64,000 nucleotides of DNA from Pseudovibrio exalbescens (GCF_028737195.1 NZ_JAQZAJ010000004.1:186001-250000), one strand, 5' to 3'; positions 35,286 through 45,420 are shown, numbered from the stretch's first letter. The notes: generated by a model not told the origin, from the sequence alone. Translations and numbers: made by a program.

Positions 35286-36458
35286 ATGGATGAACTCACC
35301 TCTCAAATCGTACAGGGCATGTACGGTGCCGTCATGACCGGCGGGCATCTCACAGATGCGTTGCGCCCGCTTGCCAAACGCTACGATGAGGTGATTTTTG
35401 TTTTTCGGCTTCAGCATCAAGGCGGTAATGGGCAAGAATACCCCTATGTTGAAACCTTGAATGCCGCGCCCACATTCCTTCAGGATTTCGCAAGGGTAGC
35501 CCATGGCAACCCCAACAGCGCAGCGCTGCTAAAAGCGCCACTCGGAGAGCTGATGCGGCTCAACCGATACGCGCAGTTCTCCCAGCTTGAGAACACCGAG
35601 TACAACCATGAATTTTTGCGCAGGCACAACAACATTGAGAACTCCAGCGCCATCATATTGAAGCGCGAGGGCGTGAACACCGCGCAGATCAATGTGAATT
35701 TCCCACGGGGATTTAATGGCAATGCTCTCTTGGACCTGGAGGGTACTTTAGAGCGCCTGATGCCTTTCGCGCAGTCTGCCTATCAGCTGTCCTTGGAAAT
35801 GAATGCGCGACGGGCCGAGGAGGCCCTGATGAAAGCCGAAACGTTCTGGCTCAATCAGTTGCCAACGCCCTCCTTCATTGTGGCAAAAGGCGGTGTGGTG
35901 AAGGTGATGAACAAGAGCGCAGAGCAGTACCTTCGAACCTCGCCCCTTCTTCAGCTTTCGCACGGCAAACAACTTGTTGCCATCCGCAGTGAGGATCATC
36001 TGCTGCTTGAAAGCCTTTTGGTGCAAACGTTGACCAAGCGCTTGCCCGCAGGGCCAATCATGCTGACCAATGCCTTCGCGCCCGGCATCATGCTCTCCGG
36101 CCTGCCGCTCCACTCGCTCTACGATGCGCCGGACTATCATCGGTTCTTCATGGTGGAGGGAGACCTTGCACTGATAACCCTGTTCGATCCGAGAGACCTG
36201 CCACAGGCCGATGAGGAGTTGATCCAGCGCCTGTTGGGCCTGACCCACAAACAAAGCCAGTTGGTGCTGGGCCTTGCCAATGGGGCGACCCTTCGGGAGA
36301 CAGCGGACAGCCTGGGTATGTCCTACAACACGGCGCGCAATCACATGCAGAATGCCACGGGCCGGGTTGGCGTCAACTCGCAAACGGAACTTGTGCGCCT
36401 TGTCGGAACCATCTCAGCGCATTCGGGCCGATTTTCTTGGGGCCAAGACAAAGCCTGA
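35286..36458 (+). CDS. LuxR-type (GerE HTH) regulator with PAS-like domain, copy 2
   Basis: A 390-residue paralogue of the preceding gene, 123 bases downstream. It shares the architecture: N-terminal unknown region, PAS-like LPTPSFIVAKGGVVKVMNKSA, and C-terminal HTH (ADSLGMSYNTARNHMQN). The DNA-binding helices of the two are almost identical while the N-terminal halves diverge, which suggests common target sites but different inputs. Confidence 0.85.
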   Translation: MDELTSQIVQGMYGAVMTGGHLTDALRPLAKRYDEVIFVFRLQHQGGNGQEYPYVETLNAAPTFLQDFARVAHGNPNSAALLKAPLGELMRLNRYAQFSQLENTEYNHEFLRRHNNIENSSAIILKREGVNTAQINVNFPRGFNGNALLDLEGTLERLMPFAQSAYQLSLEMNARRAEEALMKAETFWLNQLPTPSFIVAKGGVVKVMNKSAEQYLRTSPLLQLSHGKQLVAIRSEDHLLLESLLVQTLTKRLPAGPIMLTNAFAPGIMLSGLPLHSLYDAPDYHRFFMVEGDLALITLFDPRDLPQADEELIQRLLGLTHKQSQLVLGLANGATLRETADSLGMSYNTARNHMQNATGRVGVNSQTELVRLVGTISAHSGRFSWGQDKA

Positions 36459-36885
36459 CGATTGCTGCGGCCGGTTGGTGCTGCGCTATGCTCTCAAAAA
36501 GCGAACATCACTTACCCAGTGACCGTAGGAACGGGTGTTTTCCAGCGCGAACTAGACCAAAAGAATAATGGATAGAGTGCATTTTTTCGACCTGCATAGT
36601 GCAATTGCATCATGCGAAGCAGTGCGCCGCCCATTTATGTTGTCTCCATATTAAACGGGCATTCAATTTCAAGCCCAGCCCACGGACGGGCGCACATTTA
36701 TATTGACTAACCTTTGACACAGGTTCGATCAGAGCTTTCCGACTGACGAGCCCTGTACTTTGCATCCGTCTTCCGCCACAGAAGACGCATGCTTTTTGTG
36801 GGGAGCGCCACCCCCACAAAACAAAGCCCGGATCTGCCACGATCCGGGCTTTTTCTTTTTCAAAGACAAGGTGCCTTGGCGTTGG
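36459..36885. other. Intergenic region between LuxR-type copy 2 and betT-like gene
   Basis: A 427-bp stretch between two convergent genes. It is AT-rich in its first half and contains no supported coding region. The only recognised element is the strong terminator at 36823-36852. Confidence 0.6.
36823..36852. terminator. Strong bidirectional terminator
   Basis: A perfect 12-bp stem AAAGCCCGGATC / GATCCGGGCTTT with a 6-base loop. On the plus strand TTCTTTTTC follows; on the minus strand TGTTTTG follows. It can close both the LuxR-type gene and the BCCT gene at 36886. Confidence 0.9.
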
Positions 36886-38895
36886 TTACACCAGCTCGGC
36901 GTGAGACAAGTGCAGGTATTGCAGGTAGCGTTCGTACTGGGTCACCACATCAGCAATGATCTGCTCTTCGGTGTAGCCCATCACGTCGTACTCCTGACCG
37001 CCTTGCTCAAGGAACACTTCCACACGGTAGTAGAAGGTGCCGTCATCTTCTTCTGCGCGGCTGTCCTCGGCTTCTTCGGTGTCTTCATCCATCACCAGCT
37101 CACCCGGACCCATTGCGAGGGCCGTGGTGAAGTAGCGTTTGCGCAGGGCATAGACGAAGACGTTCTCGTCTGCCTGCTGGATTTCAAGACGCAGGTTCGT
37201 GATGCCGGTCAACTTGACCCGGAAGCCCTGCTCATCAAACTCGGACCGGACGTTTTCCAACGCAGGTCTTGCAACGGTGCGCAAGAAATGGTTGGCGTCG
37301 CGCCGGGTCGGACGAGAGTTCAGGCTGCGGATGCGGCTTTGCCAATCCACCGTCGTCTTGGTGTATTGCACCGTGGTGTGGTGGTTTTGCAGGTTGCGCA
37401 TGCGCAGCGCATCATCCTGAAGCGCCTTGTAAAGGCCAAAGCACATGGCCAGCATGACCAGAACGAATGGCAGCGCGCTGACGATGGTTGCCGTTTGCAA
37501 AGCAGCCAGACCGCCCGCCCACAACAACACAATGGCCACAACACCCTGAAGCAAAGCCCAGAAAATGCGCTGCCATACCGGAGCATCGGTAACGCCGCCA
37601 GAGGTGAGGCTGTCGATGACCAGCGAGCCGGAGTCCGAAGAGGTCACGAAGAACACGACAACCAGAATGATGGCAATGCCGGACAGGATTTCTGTCAAAG
37701 GCATGTATTCAAAGAACTTGAAGAGCGCCACGGACACGTCCGTGTTGACCGCTTCCGCCAGATCGGTGGCCCCGCCATTCATGATAAGGTCAATGCCGCT
37801 GTTGCCGAAGATGGTGAACCAGATCAGCGCAACACCGGTTGGCACAAACAAGATGCCGACGAGGAACTCGCGAATGGTACGGCCACGGGAAACGCGGGCG
37901 ATAAACGTGCCAACAAATGGTGACCAGGAAATCCACCAGCCCCAGTAGAGCAGGGTCCACCCCCCCAGCCAAGCGTCCTTGCGATCGTAGGCATAGAGGT
38001 TGAATGTCTTGTTCACCAAGTCACTGAGGTAAGAACCGGCGTTCTGCACCAAGGTCTGCAGCAGCGTCACCGTTGGGCCGACGATCAGGATCAGTACCAA
38101 CAGGCTAAAAGCCAGCATGAGGTTCAGCTCACTGAGCTTTTTCACGCCGCGGTCAAGGCCGGAGAACACAGAGGCTGTCGCCATCAGCGAGATCACAACG
38201 ATCAGAAGGATCTGAATGTTGGTGGAGACAGGCACGCCAAACAGATAGTTCAGGCCTGCGTTCACCTGCATGGAGCCATAGCCGAGGGAGGTCGCCACAC
38301 CAATCAGCGTGCCGATAACGGCGAAGGTGTCGACCGCGTGGCCGATCGGGCCATAGATGCGCTCGCCAATGAGCGGATAGAGCGCAGAGCGCGGCAGCAG
38401 CGGCAACTGGTGGCGATAGGTGAAGTAGGCCAGCGACAACGCCACAACAGCATAGATTGCCCAAGCGTGCAGACCCCAGTGGAACATGGTGATCTTGAGC
38501 GCTTCGCGGGCAGCTTCGATGGTTTCAGGCGACACATCGGGCGGGGCGAGAAAGTGCATGACCGGCTCGCCAACGCCAAAGAACACCAGACCAATGCCCA
38601 TGCCAGCAGAAAACAGCATGGAGAACCAGCTGCCATAGCTGTAGTCGGGTTCTGCGTGATCCGGGCCGAGCTTAATGTCGCCGTAGCGGCTGGCCATCAC
38701 GAACACAATGAAAATGAGAAAGATTGCAACGCCCAGAATATACAGCCAACCTACATGGGTTTCGATCCACGACTGGATGGCGGAGTAAAACTGTTGCGAT
38801 TCAGTGGGCCACGCGGCCCCGGTCAGCACAAGCAATGCAATCATAGCCACAGAACCGCCAAAGACGGGTGGACTAAATTTGTAGTGGAACTTCAT
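36886..38895 (-). CDS. High-affinity choline transporter, BetT-like BCCT carrier
   Basis: A 669-residue BCCT transporter. It has about 12 membrane helices in the first 500 residues, with MGIGLVFFGVGEPV and the Trp-rich WWISWSPFVGTFIARVSRGRTIREF segment. The C-terminal extension of about 170 residues is cytoplasmic and acidic, as in BetT, where it senses osmotic stress. Imports choline (or a related amine) with a proton. Single gene. No betA/betB genes for choline oxidation are in the window. Confidence 0.93.
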   Translation of the reverse strand: MKFHYKFSPPVFGGSVAMIALLVLTGAAWPTESQQFYSAIQSWIETHVGWLYILGVAIFLIFIVFVMASRYGDIKLGPDHAEPDYSYGSWFSMLFSAGMGIGLVFFGVGEPVMHFLAPPDVSPETIEAAREALKITMFHWGLHAWAIYAVVALSLAYFTYRHQLPLLPRSALYPLIGERIYGPIGHAVDTFAVIGTLIGVATSLGYGSMQVNAGLNYLFGVPVSTNIQILLIVVISLMATASVFSGLDRGVKKLSELNLMLAFSLLVLILIVGPTVTLLQTLVQNAGSYLSDLVNKTFNLYAYDRKDAWLGGWTLLYWGWWISWSPFVGTFIARVSRGRTIREFLVGILFVPTGVALIWFTIFGNSGIDLIMNGGATDLAEAVNTDVSVALFKFFEYMPLTEILSGIAIILVVVFFVTSSDSGSLVIDSLTSGGVTDAPVWQRIFWALLQGVVAIVLLWAGGLAALQTATIVSALPFVLVMLAMCFGLYKALQDDALRMRNLQNHHTTVQYTKTTVDWQSRIRSLNSRPTRRDANHFLRTVARPALENVRSEFDEQGFRVKLTGITNLRLEIQQADENVFVYALRKRYFTTALAMGPGELVMDEDTEEAEDSRAEEDDGTFYYRVEVFLEQGGQEYDVMGYTEEQIIADVVTQYERYLQYLHLSHAELV

Positions 38896-39175
38896 CGGAA
38901 TACACCAATAAATGCTGCATATTATTGCAGCTTGTTTGGAAGGGACATGTAATGCCTAAGTCTTCAGTCTTCATGCCCTGGAAGACTGGCGTAGATAATG
39001 TTTTTCTTAGGCTTGCGATATGTGTAGCTCTACTTAGTCTAGCTGACAGATTCGTACTTTGAGCCAGAGCCTGTCAGAATTTCCATGAATTTCAATAGTG
39101 TAGATTAGGCAGTACCGCGTAGATTCAGCGGTTTTTTTTATGCTTGTGGCTAAAACTCAGCGCTCAGCAATCGCA
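38896..39175. other. Promoter region of the BCCT gene
   Basis: About 280 bases before the terminator of the MFS gene. It is AT-rich with short A/T runs, as expected for a promoter, but no clear operator was identified. No coding potential was seen. Confidence 0.5.
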
Positions 39176-39208
39176 AAACGCCCCGCTTTGAGACAAGGCG
39201 GGGCGTTT
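39176..39208 (-). terminator. Terminator of the MFS gene cluster
   Basis: An 11-bp perfect stem AAACGCCCCGC / GCGGGGCGTTT with an 11-base loop, just past the stop of the MFS gene. On the minus strand it is followed by TTTTG. Confidence 0.8.
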
Positions 39209-39212
39209 CAGG

Positions 39213-40826
39213 TTAGAGATCAGCAGCGAGAAGGTGGCGGACCTTGGGCCCGCTGCGGCCCCGGTTCAGGGCGTTCACCGCGTCTTGAATGGCCCGGTCA
39301 TCATGCGTTACTCGGTCGTGCTGCAACAGGTGCGCCCGCCAACTTGGCACTATGAAGTACTCCACCCAGGTTTGCGTGTCTTCTGCATCCTGCAGGATGT
39401 TCCAATCCACCGCGCCGTCTCTGCGGCGGACTTTGGCGAGCTGCTGGATTGCGTCTAGAAATGCGGGCTGATCGCCCTCGGCCACGGTGTATTCCAGCGT
39501 GACCATCACCGGTCGGCGATCATGTTCCACGTCGCTCTCCACAACGGGCGCCGGCCAGTGCAGGGAGGGGGCGAGGTTTAGGTCGCCTGCTGCGGTCAGG
39601 TGCCACTTGCGCGTCAGGAATACACAGGACGCAAGGCCCAATGCCGCAACTGCGAGCGCAGCAGGAATGCTGAAACTTGAGGCGACCTGCCCCCAGACCA
39701 CACTGCCCAAGGCCATGGACCCGAAGAACACGGTGAGAAAAACGGAAAGGCCGCGGGCCCTTACCCACTCCGGCAAGGAAGATTGTGCCGATACGTTGAG
39801 GCTGGAAAGCACGGAGATCCAGAACAGGCCACCCAGCAGAGCGCCCGCATAAGCGGCCCACACCGATGGGATGAAGGCGAAGGCGATTAGCACGGCAGCG
39901 GTGCCGAGGGAACCGGCCATCACCGTTTGGTCTGCGTCCAGCCGCGCGCGTATGGAGGGCAGCAACAGCGCGCCCATCACCGCACCTGCGCCCACCAACC
40001 CCATGAGCACACCGTAAAGATCTGGGCCGCCTTGCAGAACGTCCTTGGCGATCAAAGGCAGCATGGCCCAGTAGGCACTGGCGAACAGGAAGAACGCCAC
40101 TGCCCGCACCAGCGTGGAGGTAAGGGCCACACTGTTGAAGGCATAGCGCAGGCCGGTCAGGATTGCCGGAATGAAAGGTTCCTTGATGACACGGGTTTTC
40201 TCGGCCTTGTTTTCGGGCCGCCAGTAGAGCAAAGCGCCGATGATGGCGATAAAGCTCAAGGCGTTCAACGCAAACGGGGCGGCAAGGCCCACCAGCGAGA
40301 TCAGGAGACCGGCGAGCGCCGGGCCAATCGCGCGGCTGATGTTGATGCCCATGGAGTTCAGCGCCACGGCGGAGGAAAGCTGCTCTTTGGGGATCAGCTG
40401 AGGCACGATGGCCTGCCACGCTGGGGCCATGAAGGCCGCGCCGGTGCCGAACAGAAAGGTGAAGATGAGCAACAGGCTCGTCGTCATCGCGCCCAGAGCC
40501 ACCAGCACCGCAAACAGGGCGGCGGTGCCGCCCATGAGCATGTTGACCAGAAGCAGGATCTTGCGCCGGTCCACCAGATCTGCAAGGGCCCCGGCAATCA
40601 ACGCAAACAGAAACACGGGCAATGTGGTTGCTGCTTGCACCAATGCGACCATTAGCGGGCTGGGGCTCAAGGTGGTCATGAGCCAGGCCGCGCCCACCTC
40701 ATGCATCCATGTGCCCACGTTGGAGATGACGGTTGCCCCCCACAGCACGGCAAACGCACTGTGGGAGAAAGGGGCCCAAGCCCCCGGTTTCGGCGCAGGG
40801 GTGACGGGGTCAGCCTTGGAAGACAT
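39213..40826 (-). CDS. MFS transporter with C-terminal dimeric alpha-beta barrel-like domain
   Basis: A 537-residue protein. The first 400 residues have 12 membrane helices of the major facilitator EntS-like (MFS_3) group, which export siderophores or drugs. The soluble tail (VMVTLEYTVAEGDQPAFLDAI ... WVEYFIVPSWRAHLLQHDRVT) resembles antibiotic-biosynthesis monooxygenase folds and is known in this MFS group. It overlaps the end of the GNAT gene by 17 bases and is the last gene of the cluster from 46101. Substrate unknown. Confidence 0.85.
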   Translation of the reverse strand: MSSKADPVTPAPKPGAWAPFSHSAFAVLWGATVISNVGTWMHEVGAAWLMTTLSPSPLMVALVQAATTLPVFLFALIAGALADLVDRRKILLLVNMLMGGTAALFAVLVALGAMTTSLLLIFTFLFGTGAAFMAPAWQAIVPQLIPKEQLSSAVALNSMGINISRAIGPALAGLLISLVGLAAPFALNALSFIAIIGALLYWRPENKAEKTRVIKEPFIPAILTGLRYAFNSVALTSTLVRAVAFFLFASAYWAMLPLIAKDVLQGGPDLYGVLMGLVGAGAVMGALLLPSIRARLDADQTVMAGSLGTAAVLIAFAFIPSVWAAYAGALLGGLFWISVLSSLNVSAQSSLPEWVRARGLSVFLTVFFGSMALGSVVWGQVASSFSIPAALAVAALGLASCVFLTRKWHLTAAGDLNLAPSLHWPAPVVESDVEHDRRPVMVTLEYTVAEGDQPAFLDAIQQLAKVRRRDGAVDWNILQDAEDTQTWVEYFIVPSWRAHLLQHDRVTHDDRAIQDAVNALNRGRSGPKVRHLLAADL

Positions 40827-41115
40827 CGGCCCACTCCGGGTGCTTTTTGCGCTGCGCGTTCACAAAGGGGCACAGTGGCAGGATCTTGTAGTTTCCTTCG
40901 CGAGCATCGGCCACGAGGCGCTCAACAAGCTGAAGGCCAACGCCCATGCCGCGCATGCTGTCAGGCACGTCGGTATGATCGGCGATGACCAGCTTTTCGC
41001 TGGCAATGGAGAACGTCAATTCGGCGGGGTCGGCAATCGCGTCAACCCGGGCGATGTACTGCCCTTTGGTCTCGGTGGTTTCGCGGGTGATATGAACGGG
41101 TGTTGTGGTGGACAT
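40810..41115 (-). CDS. YidJ/Acetyltransf_CG-type GNAT acetyltransferase
   Basis: 101 residues from ATG 41115, with AAGGAAA upstream. It matches the short GNAT variant: HTDVPDSMRGMGVGLQLVERLV is the acetyl-CoA loop, and LPLCPFVNAQRKKHPEWADV is the family's C-terminal hallmark. Substrate not known. It lies between XapX and MFS genes in one operon. Confidence 0.88.
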   Translation of the reverse strand: MSTTTPVHITRETTETKGQYIARVDAIADPAELTFSIASEKLVIADHTDVPDSMRGMGVGLQLVERLVADAREGNYKILPLCPFVNAQRKKHPEWADVFQG

Positions 41116-41177
41116 TGCGGTTTCCTTGTGGCGGGGGCGGACAAAGCCGCCATTGACTTCAAGACCATAGGGCCGGA

Positions 41178-41465
41178 TCAGCTTTCCTTCGAACCTTGAT
41201 CGGTCGCGGTGAGCTGCTGCGGTGATGCCGGTGCTGCGGGCTTGCAACCGGTGGCATAGCTCTTTGCGTGCAGGCATTCGGCCGCAGCTTGGTCGACAGT
41301 CAATTGGTCTCGCGCCCACGAGACCGCTGTTTCTCCAACCAACATGCCCAGAAGGCCCAGCAGCGCGATCACCGGCGGCGCCGGGGATCGTGTGCCAAGC
41401 AAGGCATAAAGCGCACCAACACCAAGCCCAATGCCGAGCGATACCAGATAGGGGGTCGCGTTCAT
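41178..41465 (-). CDS. XapX domain protein
   Basis: 95 residues from ATG 41465, with AAGGAG upstream. Two hydrophobic helices (VSLGIGLGVGALYALLG and VIALLGLLGMLVGETAV) form the XapX domain, known from proteins near purine-nucleoside uptake genes but without a defined role. It sits 15 bases upstream of the stop of the amidohydrolase gene and is probably cotranscribed. Confidence 0.8.
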   Translation of the reverse strand: MNATPYLVSLGIGLGVGALYALLGTRSPAPPVIALLGLLGMLVGETAVSWARDQLTVDQAAAECLHAKSYATGCKPAAPASPQQLTATDQGSKES

Positions 41466-41480
41466 TTCCGGCACTCCTTA

Positions 41481-43346
41481 TCAGACCGCAAAGCACGAAC
41501 AGCCAAGCGCGCCCCAGAAGCTCTTGAGGTCTTTGGTTGGAATAGGGGTGGCCCAAGCGATCTGGTGCTGGTGGCCATGGAGGCCGCAGCCATGCGAGCA
41601 GCCATCATGACACGCCCGTTCCATTGCTTGCGGCGGTGCATAGACACCCTCGCGCTGTGCCGGCGAAGACATATGTAGCACCGGAGACCATGAAGGGCTG
41701 GCTGGCGGAAGCGGCGGATCGTAGCTCGCAAACGCGCCGCTGGCATAAACAATGCGCCCGCCCACAACAGTCAATTCAGCGCTGATCTGCTTGATCTCCT
41801 CCGCAGGAACCGTGAGATAGTCCGCAGAAAGAACCGCAAGGTCGGCGTATTTGCCTGCGCTCAGAGTGCCCTTTTGCTCCGCCTCGCCAGAGAACCACGC
41901 CGAACCGTTGGTCCAGAGGCGCAAGGCGGTCTCTCGGTCCAGCGTGTTGGCTTCCGGGTAAAGGCGCATGCCGCCAAGGGTCTTGCCGGTGGTGAGCCAG
42001 TAGAGCGCCACCCAAGGGTCATAGGAGGCGACGCGGGTCGCATCCGTGCCCGCACCGACCGGCACGCCCATCTCCAGCATCTTGGTGACAGGCGGTGTTG
42101 CCTCTGCTGCGCGCTCGCCATAGCGGTGAACAAAGTACTCGCCTTGATACGCCATGCGGTGCTGAATGGCGATGCCGCCGCCCAGTGCCTTGATGCGTTC
42201 AATGTTGCGCTCGGACACCGTTTCTGCGTGGTCGATAATGAACCGCGTTTCAAATGGAGTACGGCCATTGACGCGTTCAAAGACGCTCAAGAACCGGTCA
42301 ATGGTTTCGTCATAGGTGGCATGGATGCGGAACGGCCATTTGTTGGTTGCCAGCAACTCAACAATGGGTTCAAGCTCTTTTTCCATGTGCGGGGCCACAT
42401 CCGGCCGTGGCTCAAGGAAGTTCTCGAAGTCGGCGGCAGACCAGGTGAGGTTCTCACCGGCACCATTCATGCGCAGATACGCATCACCAGCGCCCGGTTC
42501 TGTCATGGCCACCCAGCGTTCGTAATCGCTCAGCTCCTCGCCCGCCTTCTGCGCGAACAGATTGTAGGCAATTCGCAGGGTCAGCTGGTCGTCGTTGCGA
42601 AGGCGCTCAATAACCTCATAGTCATCAGGGTAGTTCTGGCCGCCGCCGCCCGCATCAATCACGGAGGTTACCCCGAGGCGGTTAAGTTCACGCATGAAGT
42701 GGCGTGTGGAGTTGATCTGGTCTTCAAGCGGGAGTTTTGGGCCCTGAGCCAACGTTGAATAGAGAATGAGTGCGGACGGTTTGGCAATCAGCATGCCTGT
42801 TGGGCGGCCATGGCTGTCTTTTTCGATCAGGCCACCAGGAGGGTTCTGGCTGTCAGAGGTGATGCCAAGCGCGTTCAGCGCCGCTTTGTTCAGCAGGGCG
42901 CGCCCATAGAGATGAAGAATGAAAACCGGCGTGTCTGGAGCCGCAGCGTTGATTTCATCCAGCGTTGGCATGCGCCGCTCGGCGAACTGAAACTCCGACC
43001 AGCCGCCCACAACACGGACCCATTGAGGGGCAGGTGTCCGGTCGGCTTGCTCTTTCAAGAGGCGCAGGGCATCGGCAACAGAGGGCACGTTTTCCCAGCG
43101 CAGCTCCATGTTGTAGTTAAGGCCGCCGCGAATGAGGTGGGTATGGCTGTCGTTGAGGCCCGGAATGACGCGCTGTCCCTGAAGGTCGATCACTTTGGTG
43201 GTCTCACGGGCAAGACGCATGATCTGTTCGTTTGTTCCGACAGCGTCAATCAGGCCGTCTTTGATTGCAAGTGCCTGCGCCGCAGGTTGCTGCGGATCCA
43301 GTGTGGTCACCTTGCCGTTCATGAGGATTAGGTCTACGTCGGCCAT
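41481..43346 (-). CDS. YtcJ-like amidohydrolase (cytosolic copy)
   Basis: 621 residues from ATG 43346, with AAGGAA upstream. It is a metal-dependent amidohydrolase 3: the DSHTHLIRGG region near residue 70 gives the first metal ligands, with HATYDE and DHAETVSERN giving later ones, and DATRVASYDPW near the end. Such enzymes hydrolyse formamides, N-acyl or carbamate compounds. It is paralogous to the next gene but lacks a signal sequence, and its C-terminus is longer and Cys-rich. Substrate unknown. Confidence 0.88.
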   Translation of the reverse strand: MADVDLILMNGKVTTLDPQQPAAQALAIKDGLIDAVGTNEQIMRLARETTKVIDLQGQRVIPGLNDSHTHLIRGGLNYNMELRWENVPSVADALRLLKEQADRTPAPQWVRVVGGWSEFQFAERRMPTLDEINAAAPDTPVFILHLYGRALLNKAALNALGITSDSQNPPGGLIEKDSHGRPTGMLIAKPSALILYSTLAQGPKLPLEDQINSTRHFMRELNRLGVTSVIDAGGGGQNYPDDYEVIERLRNDDQLTLRIAYNLFAQKAGEELSDYERWVAMTEPGAGDAYLRMNGAGENLTWSAADFENFLEPRPDVAPHMEKELEPIVELLATNKWPFRIHATYDETIDRFLSVFERVNGRTPFETRFIIDHAETVSERNIERIKALGGGIAIQHRMAYQGEYFVHRYGERAAEATPPVTKMLEMGVPVGAGTDATRVASYDPWVALYWLTTGKTLGGMRLYPEANTLDRETALRLWTNGSAWFSGEAEQKGTLSAGKYADLAVLSADYLTVPAEEIKQISAELTVVGGRIVYASGAFASYDPPLPPASPSWSPVLHMSSPAQREGVYAPPQAMERACHDGCSHGCGLHGHQHQIAWATPIPTKDLKSFWGALGCSCFAV

Positions 43347-43500
43347 GCTATTCCTTCCGTTGTTCTGTCGGCTCTCAGGAGCGCCGAGGAAAAGCGGTGG
43401 CCTGCATTCCCCAACACGGGCCACCGTCTATGTTCGTAGTCTACTGGCTCACGAAAGAGAGGGGCGGCGGCACCAGCTTTGAAAGGTGCCGTCATCCGGG

Positions 43501-45300
43501 TTACTTGGCGTCGCGACTGTCGCCAAAGGTGACCACCGGTGACCAGTTCGGGCTCACGGGTGGCACATGGCTGAGGTCATGCGTGGCAAACTCATCCTTG
43601 GCGTAGACCACACGGCCGCCAACTGCGGTCAGGGCAGAGGTGATGCGTGCGATTTCCGCGTCTGTGACCGCGAAATAGTCGCGATCCAGAATGGCAAAGT
43701 CTGCAAGCTGGCCTTCGGTGATGGCGCCCTTCTTGCCGGAATCTCCGGTGAACCAGGAAGAACCAACGGTCCAGACGCGCAGCGCCTCTTCACGGGTCAG
43801 CAGGTTGTCATCGTCGTACATGCGCATGCCGCCGCGCGACAGGCCTGTGGCCATCCACTGGATGGAGTACCATGGGTTATAGGAAGTCACGCGGGTTGCG
43901 TCCGTGCCGCCGCCCATCGGGATGCCAAGGTCCATGATAAAGCGGAAGTTTGGCGTCTTCTTCAGCTTCTCCATGCCATAGGTCTTGACGAAGTCCTCCG
44001 CCTGGAACTGCAAGCGGTTCTGCAACGCCACACCGCCGCCCAGCTCTGCAATGCGCTCAAGGTTGCGCTCAGAGAAGGTTTCCACGTGGTCAACGAACCA
44101 GCCGTCCACGAGGCCCGCGCCGCGTTTGACATCTTCATAGACCTTCAACAGGCGATCGCCGGTCTCGTCGTAGGTGATGTGCTGGCGGAACGCCCAGCCC
44201 TTTTCACCCAGCAAGGTCATGATCTTGTGCTGGATCTCTTCCGCGTTCCGGTCAATGTCCGGACGCTCTTCGCCGAAGATCTCAAAGTCGTAGGAAGCCC
44301 ATGACAGGTTCTCACCTGCACCGATGAGGCGCAGCATGTCATCGCCTTCACCCGGCGTGAAACGGTCGGTCCAGTCTTGGTAGTCTTCGAACTCGCGGCC
44401 TTTCACCTGCGGGAAGGTGTGGTAGCCGATGCGCGTGGTCAGCAGACCCTCGCGGTGCATGTGGTTGATGACCTGATATGGGTCCGCATCCGGGAATTCC
44501 ATGCCGCCGCCACCGGCGTCAGACACGGAGGTGATGCCCATGGAGTTCAGCTCGTCCATGTATTGCATGGAGGAGTTGATCTGGTCGCGGATCGATAGCT
44601 TCGGGGCCTGGCTCAGGGTCTTGTACATGAGCAGGCCGGACGGTGCGGAAATGAGACGGCCGGTCGGATCGCCGTTCGCATCCTTTTCGATCACGCCGCC
44701 CGGGTAGGTTGGGTGGCCTTCCTTGTCATAGCCGAAGTATGAGATCGCGCGGCTGTTCAGCAGCGTCATCTTGTAGAGGTAGTGGATCAAGACCGGATGG
44801 TTCGGCGCAACGCTGTCCAGCTCCGCCACGGTTGGCAACCGCTTTTCCTTGAACTGGAACTCGGAGAAGCCACCAGCAACGCGGATGAACTGACCTTCCG
44901 GCGTGCGCTCTGCCTGAATGCGCAACAGGTGCAGCGCTTCTTCCAGACTGTCTGCATGGTCCCAGCGAACTTCCAGATTATAGTTTACGCCACCCCGAAT
45001 GGAGTGGGTGTGGCTGTCGATCAGGCCGGGAATGATGCGCTTCTTGTTGGCGCGCACCACCTGCGTGAACGGGCCAATCAAGGGCGTGACATCCGCCTCG
45101 TCACCAATCTTGATGAACTTGCCATCACGGGCGGCAAGTGCCGTGGCTTCCGGGCGGTTGGGGTCCATTGTGGTGATGCGGCCATCAAGCACAACGAGGT
45201 CAGCATAGGCGTCGGTCGTTTGGCCAACGGCTGAATGAAGAGGGGCAGAGCCCAGAAGGGCAGCGGTGCCCGCAAGAAACTGGCGGCGTTGAATAGGCAT
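43501..45300 (-). CDS. YtcJ-like amidohydrolase with Tat signal
   Basis: 599 residues starting MPIQRRQFLAGTAALLGSAP, a twin-arginine signal, so it is folded before export to the periplasm. Metal ligands are in DSHTHSIRGG, HITYDETGD and DHVETFSERN, and the DATRVTSYNPW segment matches the cytosolic paralogue next to it. The pairing of an exported and a cytosolic copy suggests the same substrate class at two cell locations. Substrate unknown. Confidence 0.9.
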   Translation of the reverse strand: MPIQRRQFLAGTAALLGSAPLHSAVGQTTDAYADLVVLDGRITTMDPNRPEATALAARDGKFIKIGDEADVTPLIGPFTQVVRANKKRIIPGLIDSHTHSIRGGVNYNLEVRWDHADSLEEALHLLRIQAERTPEGQFIRVAGGFSEFQFKEKRLPTVAELDSVAPNHPVLIHYLYKMTLLNSRAISYFGYDKEGHPTYPGGVIEKDANGDPTGRLISAPSGLLMYKTLSQAPKLSIRDQINSSMQYMDELNSMGITSVSDAGGGGMEFPDADPYQVINHMHREGLLTTRIGYHTFPQVKGREFEDYQDWTDRFTPGEGDDMLRLIGAGENLSWASYDFEIFGEERPDIDRNAEEIQHKIMTLLGEKGWAFRQHITYDETGDRLLKVYEDVKRGAGLVDGWFVDHVETFSERNLERIAELGGGVALQNRLQFQAEDFVKTYGMEKLKKTPNFRFIMDLGIPMGGGTDATRVTSYNPWYSIQWMATGLSRGGMRMYDDDNLLTREEALRVWTVGSSWFTGDSGKKGAITEGQLADFAILDRDYFAVTDAEIARITSALTAVGGRVVYAKDEFATHDLSHVPPVSPNWSPVVTFGDSRDAK

Positions 45301-45369
45301 AGCAAAGGCTCCAGCCGCACGCGGTGCGGTCAGTTGTGATTGCTTCTATTGTCAGGAGTTCGGGGCGGG

Positions 45370-45404
45370 CAGACCGGCTGTTTTTGTTTTTGGGGGCCGG
45401 TCTG
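45370..45404. other. Intra-operon hairpin between hydrolase and amidohydrolase genes
   Basis: A 9-bp perfect inverted repeat (CAGACCGGC / GCCGGTCTG) with a 17-base loop lies between two same-strand genes. Without a T-run on the minus strand it may protect or tune mRNA rather than terminate it. Confidence 0.45.
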
Positions 45405-45420
45405 TCCTGTTTGTTCAGCC

